Shown piece by piece: positions 48,701 to 59,250 of a stretch of 64,000 nucleotides of DNA. Under the pieces are notes generated by a model. It worked only from the letters and a program-made list of their open reading frames with translations, did no database searches and was not told where the DNA came from. Position numbers and translations under genes: made by a program. Position 1 is the first letter of the stretch; the number at the start of each line of letters is the position of its first letter. Source of the DNA: Drosophila persimilis (taxonomy: Eukaryota; Arthropoda; Insecta; Diptera; Drosophilidae); the NCBI RefSeq assembly GCF_003286085.1, contig NW_020825564.1:1-64000 (forward strand), written 5' to 3'.

Positions 48701-50824
48701 ACATTTCCTGGAGCGTGGATGCTATATAGGTGCGGCGGTTCAGTATACATGCCAGTGCTGGATAGGGAAGGGTTCTATATAAGTGCAGGTGCCATATAGT
48801 TGCGGAGGTTCCACTTTTTTGGGGCTATATTGCCATATTGGTGCTTATGCCCAAAATATACGATCCTGCCACATTTCCTGGAGCGTGGATGCTATATAGG
48901 TGCGGTGGTTCAGTATACATGCCAGTGCTGGATAGGGAAGGGTTCTATATAAGTGCAGAAGCCATATAGTTGCGGAGGTTCCACTTTTTTGGGGCTATAT
49001 TGCCATATTGGTGCTTATGCCAAAGATGTGCGATCCTGCCGCATTTCCTGGAGCGTGGATGCTATATAGGTGCGGTGGTTCAGTATACATGCCAGTGCTG
49101 GATAGGGAAGGGTTCTATATAAGTGCAGGTGCCATATAGTTGCGGAGGTTCCACTTTTTTGGGGCTATATTGCTATATTGGTGCTTATGCCCAAAATATA
49201 CGATCCTGCCACATTTCCTGGAGCGTGGATGCTATATAGGTGCGGTGGTTCAGTATACATGACAGTGCTGGATAGGGAAGGGTTCTATATAAGTGCAGAA
49301 GCCATATAGTTGCGGAGGTTCCACTTTTTTGGGGCTATATTGCCATATTGGTGCTTATGCCCAAGATGATCGACCCTGCCACATTTCCTGGAGCGTGGGG
49401 GCTATATAGGTGCGGTGGTTCAGTATACATGCCAGTGCTGGATAGGGATGGGTTCTATATAAGTGCAGGTGCCATATAGTTGCGGAGGTTCCACTTTTTT
49501 GGGGCTATATTGCCATATTGGTGCTTATGCCAAATATGTGCGATCCTGCCGCATTTCCTGGAGCGTGGATGCTATATAGGTGCGGTGGTTCAGTATACAT
49601 GCCAGTGCTGGATAGGGAAGGGTTCTATATAAGTGCAGGTGCCATATAGTTGCGGAGGTTCCACTTTTTTGGGGCTATATTGCTATATTGGTGCTTATGC
49701 CCAAAATATACGATCCTGCCACATTTCCTGGAGCGTGGATGCTATATAGGTGCGGTGGTTCAGTATACATGACAGTGCTGGATAGGGAAGGGTTCTATAT
49801 AAGTGCAGAAGCCATATAGTTGCGGAGGTTCCACTTTTTTGGGGCTATATTGCCATATTGGTGCTTATGCCCAAGATGATCGACCCTGCCACATTTCCTG
49901 GAGCGTGGGGGCTATATAGGTGCGGTGGTTCAGTATACATGCCAGTGCTGGATAGGGAAGGGTTCTATATAAGTGCAGGTGCCATATAGTTGCGGAGGTT
50001 CCACTTTTTTTGGGCTATATTGCCATATTGGTGCTTATGCCAAATATGTGCGATCCTGCCGCATTTCCTGGAGCGTGGATGCAATATAGGTGCGGTGGTT
50101 CAGTATACATACCAGTGCTGGATAGGGAAGGGTTCTATATAAGTGCAGAAGCCATATAGTTGCGGAGGTTCCACTTTTTTGGGGCTATATTGCCATATTG
50201 GTGCTTATGCCAAATATGTGCGATCCTGCCGCATTTCCTGGAGCGTGGATGCTATATAGGTGCGGTGGTTCAGTATACATGCCAGTGCTGGATAGGGAAG
50301 GGTTCAATATAAGTGCAGGTGCCATATAGTTGCGGAGGTTCCACTTTTTTGGGGCTATATTGCCATATTGGTTTTTATGCCCAAAATATACGATCCTGCC
50401 ACATTTCCTGGAGCGTGGATGCTATATATGTGCGGTGGTTCAGTATACATGCCAGTGCTGGATAGGGAAGGGTTCTATATAAGTGCAGAAGCCATATAGT
50501 TGCGGAGGTTCCACTTTTTTGGGGCTATATTGCCATATTGGTGCTTATGCCAAAGATGTGCGATCCTGCCGCATTTCCTGGAGCGTGGATGCTATATAGG
50601 TGCGGTGGTTCAGTATACATGCCAGTGCTAGATAGGGAAGGGTTCTATATAAGTGCAGGTGCCATATAGTTGCGGAGGTTCCACTTTTTTGGGGCTATAT
50701 TGCTATATTGGTGCTTATGCCCAAAATATACGATCCTGCCACATTTCCTGGAGCGTGGATGCTATATAGGTGCGGTGGTTCAGTATACATGACAGTGCTG
50801 GATAGGGAAGGGTTCTATATAAGT
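45747..50824 (+). repeat. Satellite array with ten-monomer higher-order repeat
   Basis: About 30 monomers of the 170-bp satellite, same orientation as the left array. Marker variants define types A (CTCATGCCC, CCTGTCACA, GGCGGTTC), D (CATACCAG, GCAGAAGCC), E (CCAAAGATGTG, GCCGCA), F (AATATACG, GCAGAAGCC), G (TTGCTATATT, CATGACAG), H (TATATAAGTGCGG), I (GGAGCTATATT), J (GCCATTGCTGG, GCATGTGCC) and C (GATGATCGACCC, GTGGGGGCT). The order is ADEFEGHIJC, then ADEFEGH, AFEGC, EGC and further E/F/G copies. The first full period (45785 to 47483) is about 1.70 kb. The array is cut in a G monomer by E3. Confidence 0.88.
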
Positions 50825-53251
50825 TGTAACGGTTGCGGTTGGACAATACCGATTCAAAATAGGTTATCGCTATGGTGCTCGGATATCGCATGCAATAACC
50901 TTGGGCCAATTAGCGCTGCAGGGCATAGTATAGTTGGGGTGGGTGCAAGCAAGCTCGAGGTAGGGAACAGCTGAGCTGAGCTGCCGTAAGTGCTGTGCAG
51001 CGCATCGCAACGGAGCTTTCGAAGCCGAGCTTTAAGATCGGTAAGCTCGTATTTAAGCAGTGCAAAAGCCCCAGAACGTTCTCTTTTGAAAATTTGAATC
51101 TGTGCAGCCGGTGGCTATCTCCGCTTCGGTAAAAAAATATATAACTCAATCGACCACGTGTAATCCCAAAATAAAAGAAAAGTAAGAAAGTACAACCCAA
51201 ATAAGTGCCACAAAGACAATCCGAAAATAAATAAAACGGAACGGGAAAGTCCCACCCGGTGGGCGCGCCGCAAAAATCGGGCGACAATTAATAACCGTGC
51301 GCCGAGAAAACTGGCAAGAAAATACCCTGGCGAAAAGTGCATATTTGCCTCGCCTCGCCAGCAAGTGTTGTTCTTGGTGCAAACCCGTGCGTCCCACAAC
51401 TCGGCCAGGAGAACCCAACACTCGTGTCTCCGTGGAAAAGCCCGGAAAAAACCGGTATGTAAAAGTGCCCTGTAGGGAAAATTTAGATTTTTTTCTGAGC
51501 CTCGTGGTTTTGGTTCTGTTTCGCCCATAGGGCCCTGGCCCCGAGCGGTAGCCACCCGGCTCTCCCAAAGTTCTGCCCCCACCCACACCAAACTCCCACC
51601 CTTGACGGGAGTACTCTTCGGAGTCGACCTTGGTGTGGGGCCGCGATTTTTTTCCCCCTTTTGGAGTCGTTGACGCATCCACCTGCCCGGCGACATAACC
51701 TCCACCGGCCCTGACCCTTGCGCCATATCTAACGTACGCGCATCGAGGGCATCGAGGGCATCGTGATTACCCCCCCCTCCCTATGCGCCGCTAACTCGCT
51801 GTCTGCGACGGCCTAGAAGACGCCGCCACGGATCCGGACCGAGATTTTGTAGCATAGTGTAGTATTAATTGTAATTTTTCTTGTTCTTTAAGCACTTATA
51901 TTCTTTAACTCTGAGGTACAGTCCTACCTCGCTAGGCGTGAATGTGCCAGTTCCCAAAACGGAATTTATTTTTGCGGGTTGGAGACTGAACGATGTAATC
52001 ATAAAATAACAGACAAAAAAAAAAAACCCTTTTCATACCCCCCTCCTATTTCCCAATCCCCCTCCGATTTGGGTACACACTAACCGGGTCTCCACAGCTC
52101 CACAACGAAAGCCGCCTTTCAGCGAGGGACCACTGTATGCAAGCCGTAAGTGACCCAATTTTAATTTTCTCCTTTGCGCCTGTCTTCGTTCCAATCTAAA
52201 ACGCATGCGCAGCGGCCAGCCGCTGCTGATAAGAGAGCGCAACGCTTGCGTTCCACACGCTCGAAGCTTTTCGGTCTCTTCGGTGCCAATGCTGCTAAGC
52301 TTGCATTGCTCGCATTCCCTGCATTCTTTGAATGCATGGAAACGTAGCCAAGCAATACACTAACCAACATAGAAAAAAAATCTCCTCAACCCAGAAAAAA
52401 AAATTAAATAAATTTATAATGTTAAATTAAATTTCGTTTTGGCTCACCATTGCTGATCGCTGGTATGACCCCTGCTGCTTTTGGATATTTTTTTTTATTT
52501 TAATTTTTTTCCTTTATACATACCTAATTTACTTATTTTAATATCTTATATTATATTCCTATCTTATCTAATTATACTCCACCATTTATATATCCCTATA
52601 GCTATAAAAATTTTTTTTAGGGATTAAGCCTCCTATTTTTTTTCCATTCCATTAAATTTTTTCTTGAGTTGCCTGCTGATTGTAGTGCAAGACTAGCGTT
52701 ATGTTAAGAAGTGAAATTTGGTTTGTTAGTTTTGATTGAAGCAACATGTCGATGATGAAGTACCACGGAATATATTGAATTGTATTAGCAATGAACATGG
52801 AGTAGACTTATAATTTTCCTAGGGACAGGGTGACCTAATGGGGTAGGGTAAGAATATTAGGGATTTCCAGAACCTTCGCACCCCTGGAAATCATGGAAGG
52901 GTGGGTATAGAATCGTGTGGGTCGACTTCCATCGCAAGACCTCACGCCCGCGAGATTTTGGAACACGCCGACGAAAGCCCCTGGTACTTTCGGGTACGCC
53001 CTATGATTGTGCCGTGTAATGTCCGTTATGCTCGGAATAGGCATAGTGTTGTTTTCGGAGTTCGCTCCCTGTAGAGTCACGGGATTCTAACATTTTAAAG
53101 TTTATGTAGTAGGAGTCGAGACGCGGTCAAACGAACCCCCCCAAGTTACCGAATGAGCACGGAACCAAAGAATCCCCACCGGCCGTGACCTCGACATCCC
53201 CTCCAATCCATCCCCTACTCACGTATAGAAATATATCGTGGAAATGTTACA
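50825..53251 (+). repeat. E3 5' LTR
   Basis: 2427 bp, TGTAACGGTTGCGG to GAAATGTTACA, with 6-bp inverted ends TGTAAC/GTTACA. A possible TATA-like TATTTAAG lies near 51054. It includes GGGCATCGA repeats near 51744-51763 and long T/A runs. Open frames on its minus strand (for example about 200 codons at 51115-51726) recur in the other LTR only because the LTRs are copies. Confidence 0.93.
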
Positions 53252-53259
53252 TAAATTTT

Positions 53260-53277
53260 TGGCGCCCAACGTGGGGC
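53260..53277 (+). other. E3 primer binding site, tRNA-Lys(CUU), first copy
   Basis: TGGCGCCCAACGTGGGGC, eight bases after the LTR end. It is the exact complement of the tRNA-Lys(CUU) 3' end and in the normal position. Confidence 0.92.
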
Positions 53278-53327
53278 AGGTTTTTTTCCAATGCTAGCTA
53301 CTGTCTATACCCAGTTGGACGCGAGGG

Positions 53328-53370
53328 TGTAACGTTGTTACATAAATTTTTTTGGCGCCCAACGTGGGGC
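53328..53370 (+). repeat. Second LTR-edge and primer-site unit in E3
   Basis: 93 bp downstream of the first primer site the sequence repeats: TTACATAAATTT, a T run, then TGGCGCCCAACGTGGGGC again (PBS at 53353-53370). Just before it, TGTAACGTTGTTACA (53328-53342) joins the first bases of the LTR to its last bases like a 15-bp miniature LTR, preceded by the purine-rich GCGAGGG. It looks like a trace of an aberrant reverse-transcription or recombination event. Confidence 0.75.
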
Positions 53371-54270
53371 ACTAGCAATAGTTATAGTGACAGTCGAAAG
53401 TATTGGTCACTTTAGCAACAAAATCAGCTATTGGCTCGTCCCACCTATTGCTCGTTTGTATTCATATGCTTAATGCTGACTTTAGTTTTCTCTAAACGAT
53501 CTGGTCATTGCTCCGATACAATTTCAGAATATTGCGGATTCTGCTTGGATCCTAATACTGGTTGTTCCTCTGAGTTTTATTGGGAAGTCGTCGAGTCTAC
53601 GACGAAGGGAAGCTTAAGTGATAATCCGGAATTAAGAAAGTAGTTCCCATGCTGACGCATCCTGTCGGGCTAGTCAAACTTGTTGTCTGGAATGTGTATA
53701 TATGCTGCTTGCGTATTCATACCGAACAAGCGAGATTGGTTTATGTCGCGTCCTTCAAGCTACCGTTAATTCAGCGGATATTAGTTTCAATAGATTGAAT
53801 TGTGAGGTTGATTCGGATTTGGTATTGTTACTCTTTGTGCATAGCATACGGTTGCATACAATTGCAGAATATTGCATATTTGGTTTAGGCCGGATATCAG
53901 TACTGATTGTCCCTGTACGGGTGATGGAAGCACAGAGATTGCGGTCCCAGATTTGGTCTTCACTCATACCCTTACCATTGGCGGGTATTATTCCAGTGGC
54001 AGCGGTGGCTGCATATGGTTGTCTGGAACTAGCGCGTATGCTGCTTGCGTACCCTTGCCGAATCATATGTGGACACTTAAACCAGGGCACTGATACTAAG
54101 ACAATGCAAACTAGAAACCATAGCCCAAACAAAATCCATTCTTTTGTCGCTGTTCCAAAGATTCGCAACTCCTATCCCTATCTTATTATATGTCACCCAA
54201 TAAATGTCACCCTAGGAAAAATTTGGTAGAATATAGAAAACAAATAATAATAAAAAAAATCTTTAAAAAA
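53371..54270 (+). other. E3 leader with imperfect direct repeat
   Basis: About 900 bp before gag. Blocks near 53520 and 53858 (CAGAATATTGC followed by a diverged GGATCC/CGGATATC stretch) and near 53702 and 54037 (TATGCTGCTTGCGTA) recur at the same spacing of about 337 bp, so the leader contains an old imperfect direct duplication. An open frame of about 175 codons (53702-54229) crosses both units without a recognisable domain and is probably not a gene. Confidence 0.65.
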
Positions 54271-55920
54271 ATGCCGCTGCGACATAGTCCTCAGCAAAAC
54301 AATCCGCTGAGTTCGGAAAACTTTTGCGGCATTTGTTGCTCCGAAATGTCCAATACTCAGCCGTGTTTTTGTACTCCGTGCAATCACGTTTTCCATAAAG
54401 CATGTCTGGAAGAATGGTTCCCGCATCACGATGAGTGTCCGAACTGTAGCCGAGTATGTACGTTATCTCAAGCAAAACTAGTTGTTGGCAATTGTTCTCC
54501 AAACAAGCCGCAGCCGGAACCAACAGAATTACCCGGTCGCTCGGGAATTACTACTCGAAGTCTTGCCAAAGCTTTGGAGGTCGCACAGACCCCGGCAAAT
54601 GGACATTTTCAGCCAGAGACGGGAAAAATATCCGAGGGAAATGGCAAGAATACCCAATTGAGCCAAATTCCAACTGTAGGTTCAGTCCCGGTAGAACGCA
54701 CCACTAGGCCCCCTCGGTCCAAAAGAATTCGAGCACCAGCCAAAAAGCAGGTCCCGAAGATCCCGCCAGGTCGATCTTCCGGTCCGGAAGTAGTGTGTTT
54801 GTCGGGATTGGATGCTAGCCATAGCTCCAACCAGACTGAAGCTCCGTCAGCTAATGTCGCCACTCACTCTAGCCCTTGGGAAGCACCCAATGCACGGACA
54901 GCCCCTCCAAGCCAGGGGTTGGACTTGGATGTCCTCCAACAGATAATTGAGCGCACTGTGGCCAGAGCCATATCCACTTTGCACATTCAGCCGCCAGCGA
55001 GTCCGCAGGAAGTGTATGCGAGGCCAAATATCCCAACACCAGTTTCATGTATAAACAGCATGACTAGCCTGCGAACGGCCAAGACGGCCAACATTATGCA
55101 AAAGTGGAATGTTCCTTTTGATGGTTCTACCGAAGGTTTAGGGGTAGAAGAATTCATTTACCGAGTCAAAACATTAACCGATGAAACCTTGGATAGCGAT
55201 TTTCTCGGCCTTTGCAAACATTTGCACATTTTGCTGGTTGGTAAAGCGCGCGATTGGTATTGGAGATACCACAAGCAGGTAGATCGCATCGTTTGGACAG
55301 AATTTTGTGCAGCTCTTAGACAACAATATAAAGACTATCGTTCGGAGTTTATGAGCAAGGAATTGATTCGAGCTCGAAAGCAACACGTTGGAGAACCCTT
55401 CGTCGCTTTTCACGACGCCGTGGCTGGTCTTATAGATAAATTTGGAATTAAAATGGCGGAAGAAGAATTAATAGAAATATTAAAAGCCAATTTGCTTCCC
55501 GAAACCCGTCACAAAATCTTATATCAGTCCATTAGCTCAGTTGGTCAATTGAGAAGATTAGTACAGATGCATGAAAATCTAGTGCAGGAGTTACAGAAAT
55601 CGGACAAGTCTCGGCCACCGGTCGGCCGCCGTTCGATACATAGTCTGGAGGAATCGCGCCCTGAAAGCGATCAAGAAGAGTATGAGGATATCAGCGTAGA
55701 GGCCATTCAAAGTTCGACGGCTAAGCGTTCTTGTTGGAATTGTGAGGAGCTTGGACATGTGTGGGAAAATTGTATGGCAGATAGGCGGATATTTTGTTAC
55801 GGCTGTGGAGCTCCGAATGTTTATAAGCCGCAGTGCCAAACATGCATTCGTAGAGCTTCGGAAAACCGTCAGAAGGGTGCATCCAACAACAGCAGGATGC
55901 CCCCAAAAAACCACCATTAA
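54271..55920 (+). CDS. gag: E3 Gag with N-terminal RING-H2 module
   Basis: 549 residues from MPLRHSPQQ. The frame is open further upstream to 54190, but that part is leader-like and the ATG at 54271 directly precedes the RING. Ligands are C19, C22, C37, H39, H42, C45, C56 and C59, the same spacing as in E1 and E2, with Ile21 and Trp49 at E2-contact positions. A long Pro/Ser/Thr-rich linker leads to the capsid region (NVPFDGSTEGL, FIYRVKTLTDETLD, ARDWYWRYHKQ). A CCHC knuckle lies near residue 488 (CWNCEELGHVWENC), followed by CYGCG to CQTC. A AAA AAC, a canonical -1 slippery heptamer, occurs in frame at 55905-55911 just before the stop, and pol follows in the -1 frame. Ligase activity is inferred only from the pattern. 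Confidence 0.9.
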   Translation: MPLRHSPQQNNPLSSENFCGICCSEMSNTQPCFCTPCNHVFHKACLEEWFPHHDECPNCSRVCTLSQAKLVVGNCSPNKPQPEPTELPGRSGITTRSLAKALEVAQTPANGHFQPETGKISEGNGKNTQLSQIPTVGSVPVERTTRPPRSKRIRAPAKKQVPKIPPGRSSGPEVVCLSGLDASHSSNQTEAPSANVATHSSPWEAPNARTAPPSQGLDLDVLQQIIERTVARAISTLHIQPPASPQEVYARPNIPTPVSCINSMTSLRTAKTANIMQKWNVPFDGSTEGLGVEEFIYRVKTLTDETLDSDFLGLCKHLHILLVGKARDWYWRYHKQVDRIVWTEFCAALRQQYKDYRSEFMSKELIRARKQHVGEPFVAFHDAVAGLIDKFGIKMAEEELIEILKANLLPETRHKILYQSISSVGQLRRLVQMHENLVQELQKSDKSRPPVGRRSIHSLEESRPESDQEEYEDISVEAIQSSTAKRSCWNCEELGHVWENCMADRRIFCYGCGAPNVYKPQCQTCIRRASENRQKGASNNSRMPPKNHH

Positions 55921-58900
55921 TCTTGCCCGTTGACTTAGAGGGAGACAAGAAGAGTTTGGCTTCTAGTGGTGAGAAAAGAAAGGAAACGAATACGATCGTA
56001 AAGCGAAGTTGTCGGTTTTTACCCTATCCCGAACGGATTCATAAATATTTAGAGGTTCGAAACAGAATTTTTAATGAAAAACCACATGAAGCCCCAAAAC
56101 GAATCCAGCGTTTAAGAAAATATTATGATAATGTCAAAAATAACCGTAGACTGTTAGTTTCCGCTATTATTAATAGTCCCAAGGATATGCGCAGTTATGC
56201 CGAAGTATCCTTTTTGGGTCGAACAGAACAGGGGCTGTTAGACACCGGCGCAAGTATCAGCTGTATAGGTGCTGAAGTAGCTCAGACTGATTTTTCATCC
56301 TTTTCTGAATATAAACTAATAAAAGCCACTGCAAAAACTGCAGATGGCCAAAGTCAACAGATAATGGGGGTATTAAATGTCATCATGCGTTATCGAACTA
56401 TCGAGAAACCCATGAAGTTATATATAATTCCATCCCTGACACAAAATCTAATCCTAGGTCACGATTTTTGGAGATCCTTTTCGCTGGCCCCAGACATCAT
56501 TGCAGCTGTCGAGATAAGCTCGAAAGACGATGAGGCAGCCGAACCAGATCCCTTACGGTATCCTTTAACTAGGCAGCAAAACCAACAACTCGAGGTAGTT
56601 AAACAGTTATTTCCCAACGCGACGGAGGGACTAGGGCGTACGGCCTTGCTTAAGCATCATATCGATGTAGGTCAGGCCGCCCCCGTAAAACAACGCTTTT
56701 ACCCGGTTAGCCCAGCGGTTGAAAAGTTGCTTTATGCTGAGGTAGATCGCATGCTCCAACTAGGCGTTATCGAACCGTCATCCAGTGCTTGGAGTTCGCC
56801 AATGCGACTGGTTCTCAAGCCCAACAAAGTCCGTCTGTGTCTCGATGCTCGAAGACTGAATGAAGTCACCCGTAAGGATGCCTACCCATTACCCAGTATC
56901 GATGGTATTTTTGCCCGGTTGCCCAAGGCAAATATCATAACCAAGCTGGACCTAAAAGATGCATATTGGCAGATCGAACTCTCTGAGGATTCCAAGGCAC
57001 TAACGGCTTTTACGGTCCCGGGAAGGCCTTTATATCAGTTTAAGGTTATGCCTTTTGGCCTGTGTAACGCTCCATCCACTATGTGTCGTTTGATGGATGA
57101 GATCATTCCCTCGGATTTGCGTTACTGCGTCTTTGGATACTTGGACGATCTCTGCATCGTATCAGCAGATTTCTCTTCCCATCTAGCCGTGCTGGTACGA
57201 CTCGCTGAACAGTTCAGAAAAGCCAACCTGACTCTGAATATTAAGAAGAGTCAGTTCTGTGTCACCAGCGTAAATTATCTTGGATACGTCATCAGTAACG
57301 GAGGTATTTGCACTGATCCCTCCAAAGTAGCTTGCATAGTGAACTGGCCACCGCCAAGGAATCTAAAACAGGTTCGCGGCTTTCTTGGGGTCTGCGGCTG
57401 GTACCGTAGATTCATCCAGAATTTCTCTGAGCTATCCTGTCCTATCACCGAGCTTCTTTTTAACAAAAAGAAATTTATTTGGACCCCGGAAGCACAAGTC
57501 GCAATGGACTCTTTAAAAACCGTGTTGACTTCTGCTCCAGTGCTCGAAAACCCAGACTTCGAACAGAAATTTTTCCTCCACTGTGATGCAAGTGATTTTG
57601 GTATAGGAGCCGTGCTCGTGCAATTGGTGGATCTGCAGGAAAAGCCAATTGCGTTTATGTCGAAAAAACTAAGTCGTGCGCAACGTAACTATAGCGTTAC
57701 GGAGCGCGAGTGCTTGGCCGTAATTCTGGCCATCGAAAAGTTCCGTTGCTATCTGGAACTGCAGGAATTCGAAGTGGTTACTGATCATTCCAGTTTGTTG
57801 TGGCTAATGCGCCAGCAAAACGTGTCGGGGAGGTTAGCTCGATGGATTTTTAGATTGCAGCAATTTAAATTCTCGATATCGCACCGAAAAGGAAAAGATC
57901 ACATTGTCCCCGATGCTCTTTCCCGATTACATGAACCTGAAGTATCCGCAGTAGTGATGAGTCCTGTGATAGATCTCGAATCCGATGCTTTTCAGGATGA
58001 GAGCTACCAACAGTTAAAAGAACAGTATCAGAAAAATTCCTCTCAACTGCCCGATCTGAAGATTAACGACCAATTTCTGTACATTCGAACCGAACACGCA
58101 GATGGAAAGGCAGGGCAATACAGTCGAAATTGGAAGTTATGGGTTCCCGAGCGATTGAAGACCGACGTTCTTAAACAAGCTCATGACAATCCTACTTCCG
58201 CGCACGCCGGCATGCAAAAGACCATAGAAAAAGTTCGAAGAAGTCTGTTTTGGCCCGGCTTAGCTAAAGATGTTCGAGAGTATATTCGTAGTTGTGAGGT
58301 GTGCAAAGCATGCAAAGCTCCTAATTATACTCTGCGGCCACCCATGGGAAACCACATACCAACTTGTCGACCCTTTCAACGATTATACATAGATCTGCTT
58401 GGACCTTATCCACGCAGCAAAAATGGACATGTTGGGTTGCTAATTGTTTTAGATCACTTCAGCAAATACCATTGGCTACACCCCCTGAAGAAATTTACTT
58501 CCGTAGTAATCCAAGAATTTCTGCTAAAGCATATCTTTCATGCATATGGGGTGCCTGAAACTATTGTTAGCGACAATGGAAAACAATTCAAAGCTACAGA
58601 ATTCAACGCATTCTTGACACAGCTGGGAATTAAACATATGTACACGGCACTATACTCTCCCCAAAGTAATGCGGCGGAACGAGTAAATCGTTCATTGTTA
58701 GCTGCCGTGCGAGCATATCTTCAGCAGGATCAGACATACTGGGATCAGCATCTCTCAAGTATATCTTGTTCGCTGCGATCGTCACTACATCAGTCCTTAG
58801 GTTGTTCACCATATCGAGCCCTGTTTGGCTTAGATATGCTCACTCATGGGACGGACTATAAGCTTCTGAAGGATTTAGACTTGCTGGAAGAACCCATTGT

Positions 58901-59207
58901 CCCGGTAGCTAGGTCAGACAATTTAGCTCTAATTCGAAAAGATATACAGGGCAATATTAAGAAAGCGTATGAGTGCAACGTGGCTCAATACAATTTACGA
59001 GCCAAGCCTGTGTCGTTCCGAGAAGGTCAGGAAGTATTTCACCGAAATTTTTCCTTGAGCAAATTCACGCAAAATTTTAATGCCAAATTGGCTCCTAAAT
59101 TTCTGAAATGTCGCGTGCGGAAAAAACTGGGTAATTGTTTCTACCTCCTGGAAAATCTGCAGGGCCGAGAAATAGGAACCTTTCATGCGAAAGACATTCG
59201 ATCCTGA
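55921..59207 (+). CDS. pol: E3 Pol polyprotein (protease, RT, RNase H, integrase)
   Basis: About 1094 codons in the -1 frame relative to gag and open across the gag stop. It is probably made by ribosomal frameshifting, as is common in Drosophila Ty3/gypsy elements, rather than from its own start. Positions from 55923: protease DTGAS near residue 107; reverse transcriptase (KVRLCLDARRL, VMPFGLCNAPS, GYLDDL near 405); RNase H with HCDASDFGIG near 555, ERECLA and TDHSSLLWL near 620; integrase zinc part AHAGMQKT to CEVCKACK near 755-800. The DDE catalytic Asp, Asp and Glu lie in YIDLLGPYPRS, VSDNGKQF and AAERVNRS (about 823, 882, 918). The tail ends FHAKDIRS. It looks whole; no chromodomain is recognised. 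It provides processing, cDNA synthesis and insertion for the element. Confidence 0.93.
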
Positions 59208-59250
59208 TTCCCGCTAATATTCCGTCTAACGGTGGCATATTATCGGGTGG

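Noticed and set aside
51115-51726. Minus-strand open frame of about 200 codons in the E3 LTR, repeated at 59541-60152
   Set aside because: Its repetition only reflects LTR duplication; it is low-complexity, has no recognisable domain, overlaps another frame and runs antisense to the element.
53260-53277. tRNA-Lys gene
   Set aside because: Only the 18-base complement of the tRNA 3' end is present, next to an LTR; it is a primer binding site.
53702-54229. Open frame of about 175 codons in the E3 leader
   Set aside because: It crosses the imperfect duplication of the leader, has no domain and overlaps the gag start in another frame.
59208-59250. Envelope gene after pol in E1, E2 or E3
   Set aside because: Pol ends 43 to about 90 bp before the 3' LTR in each element, so there is no space for one.
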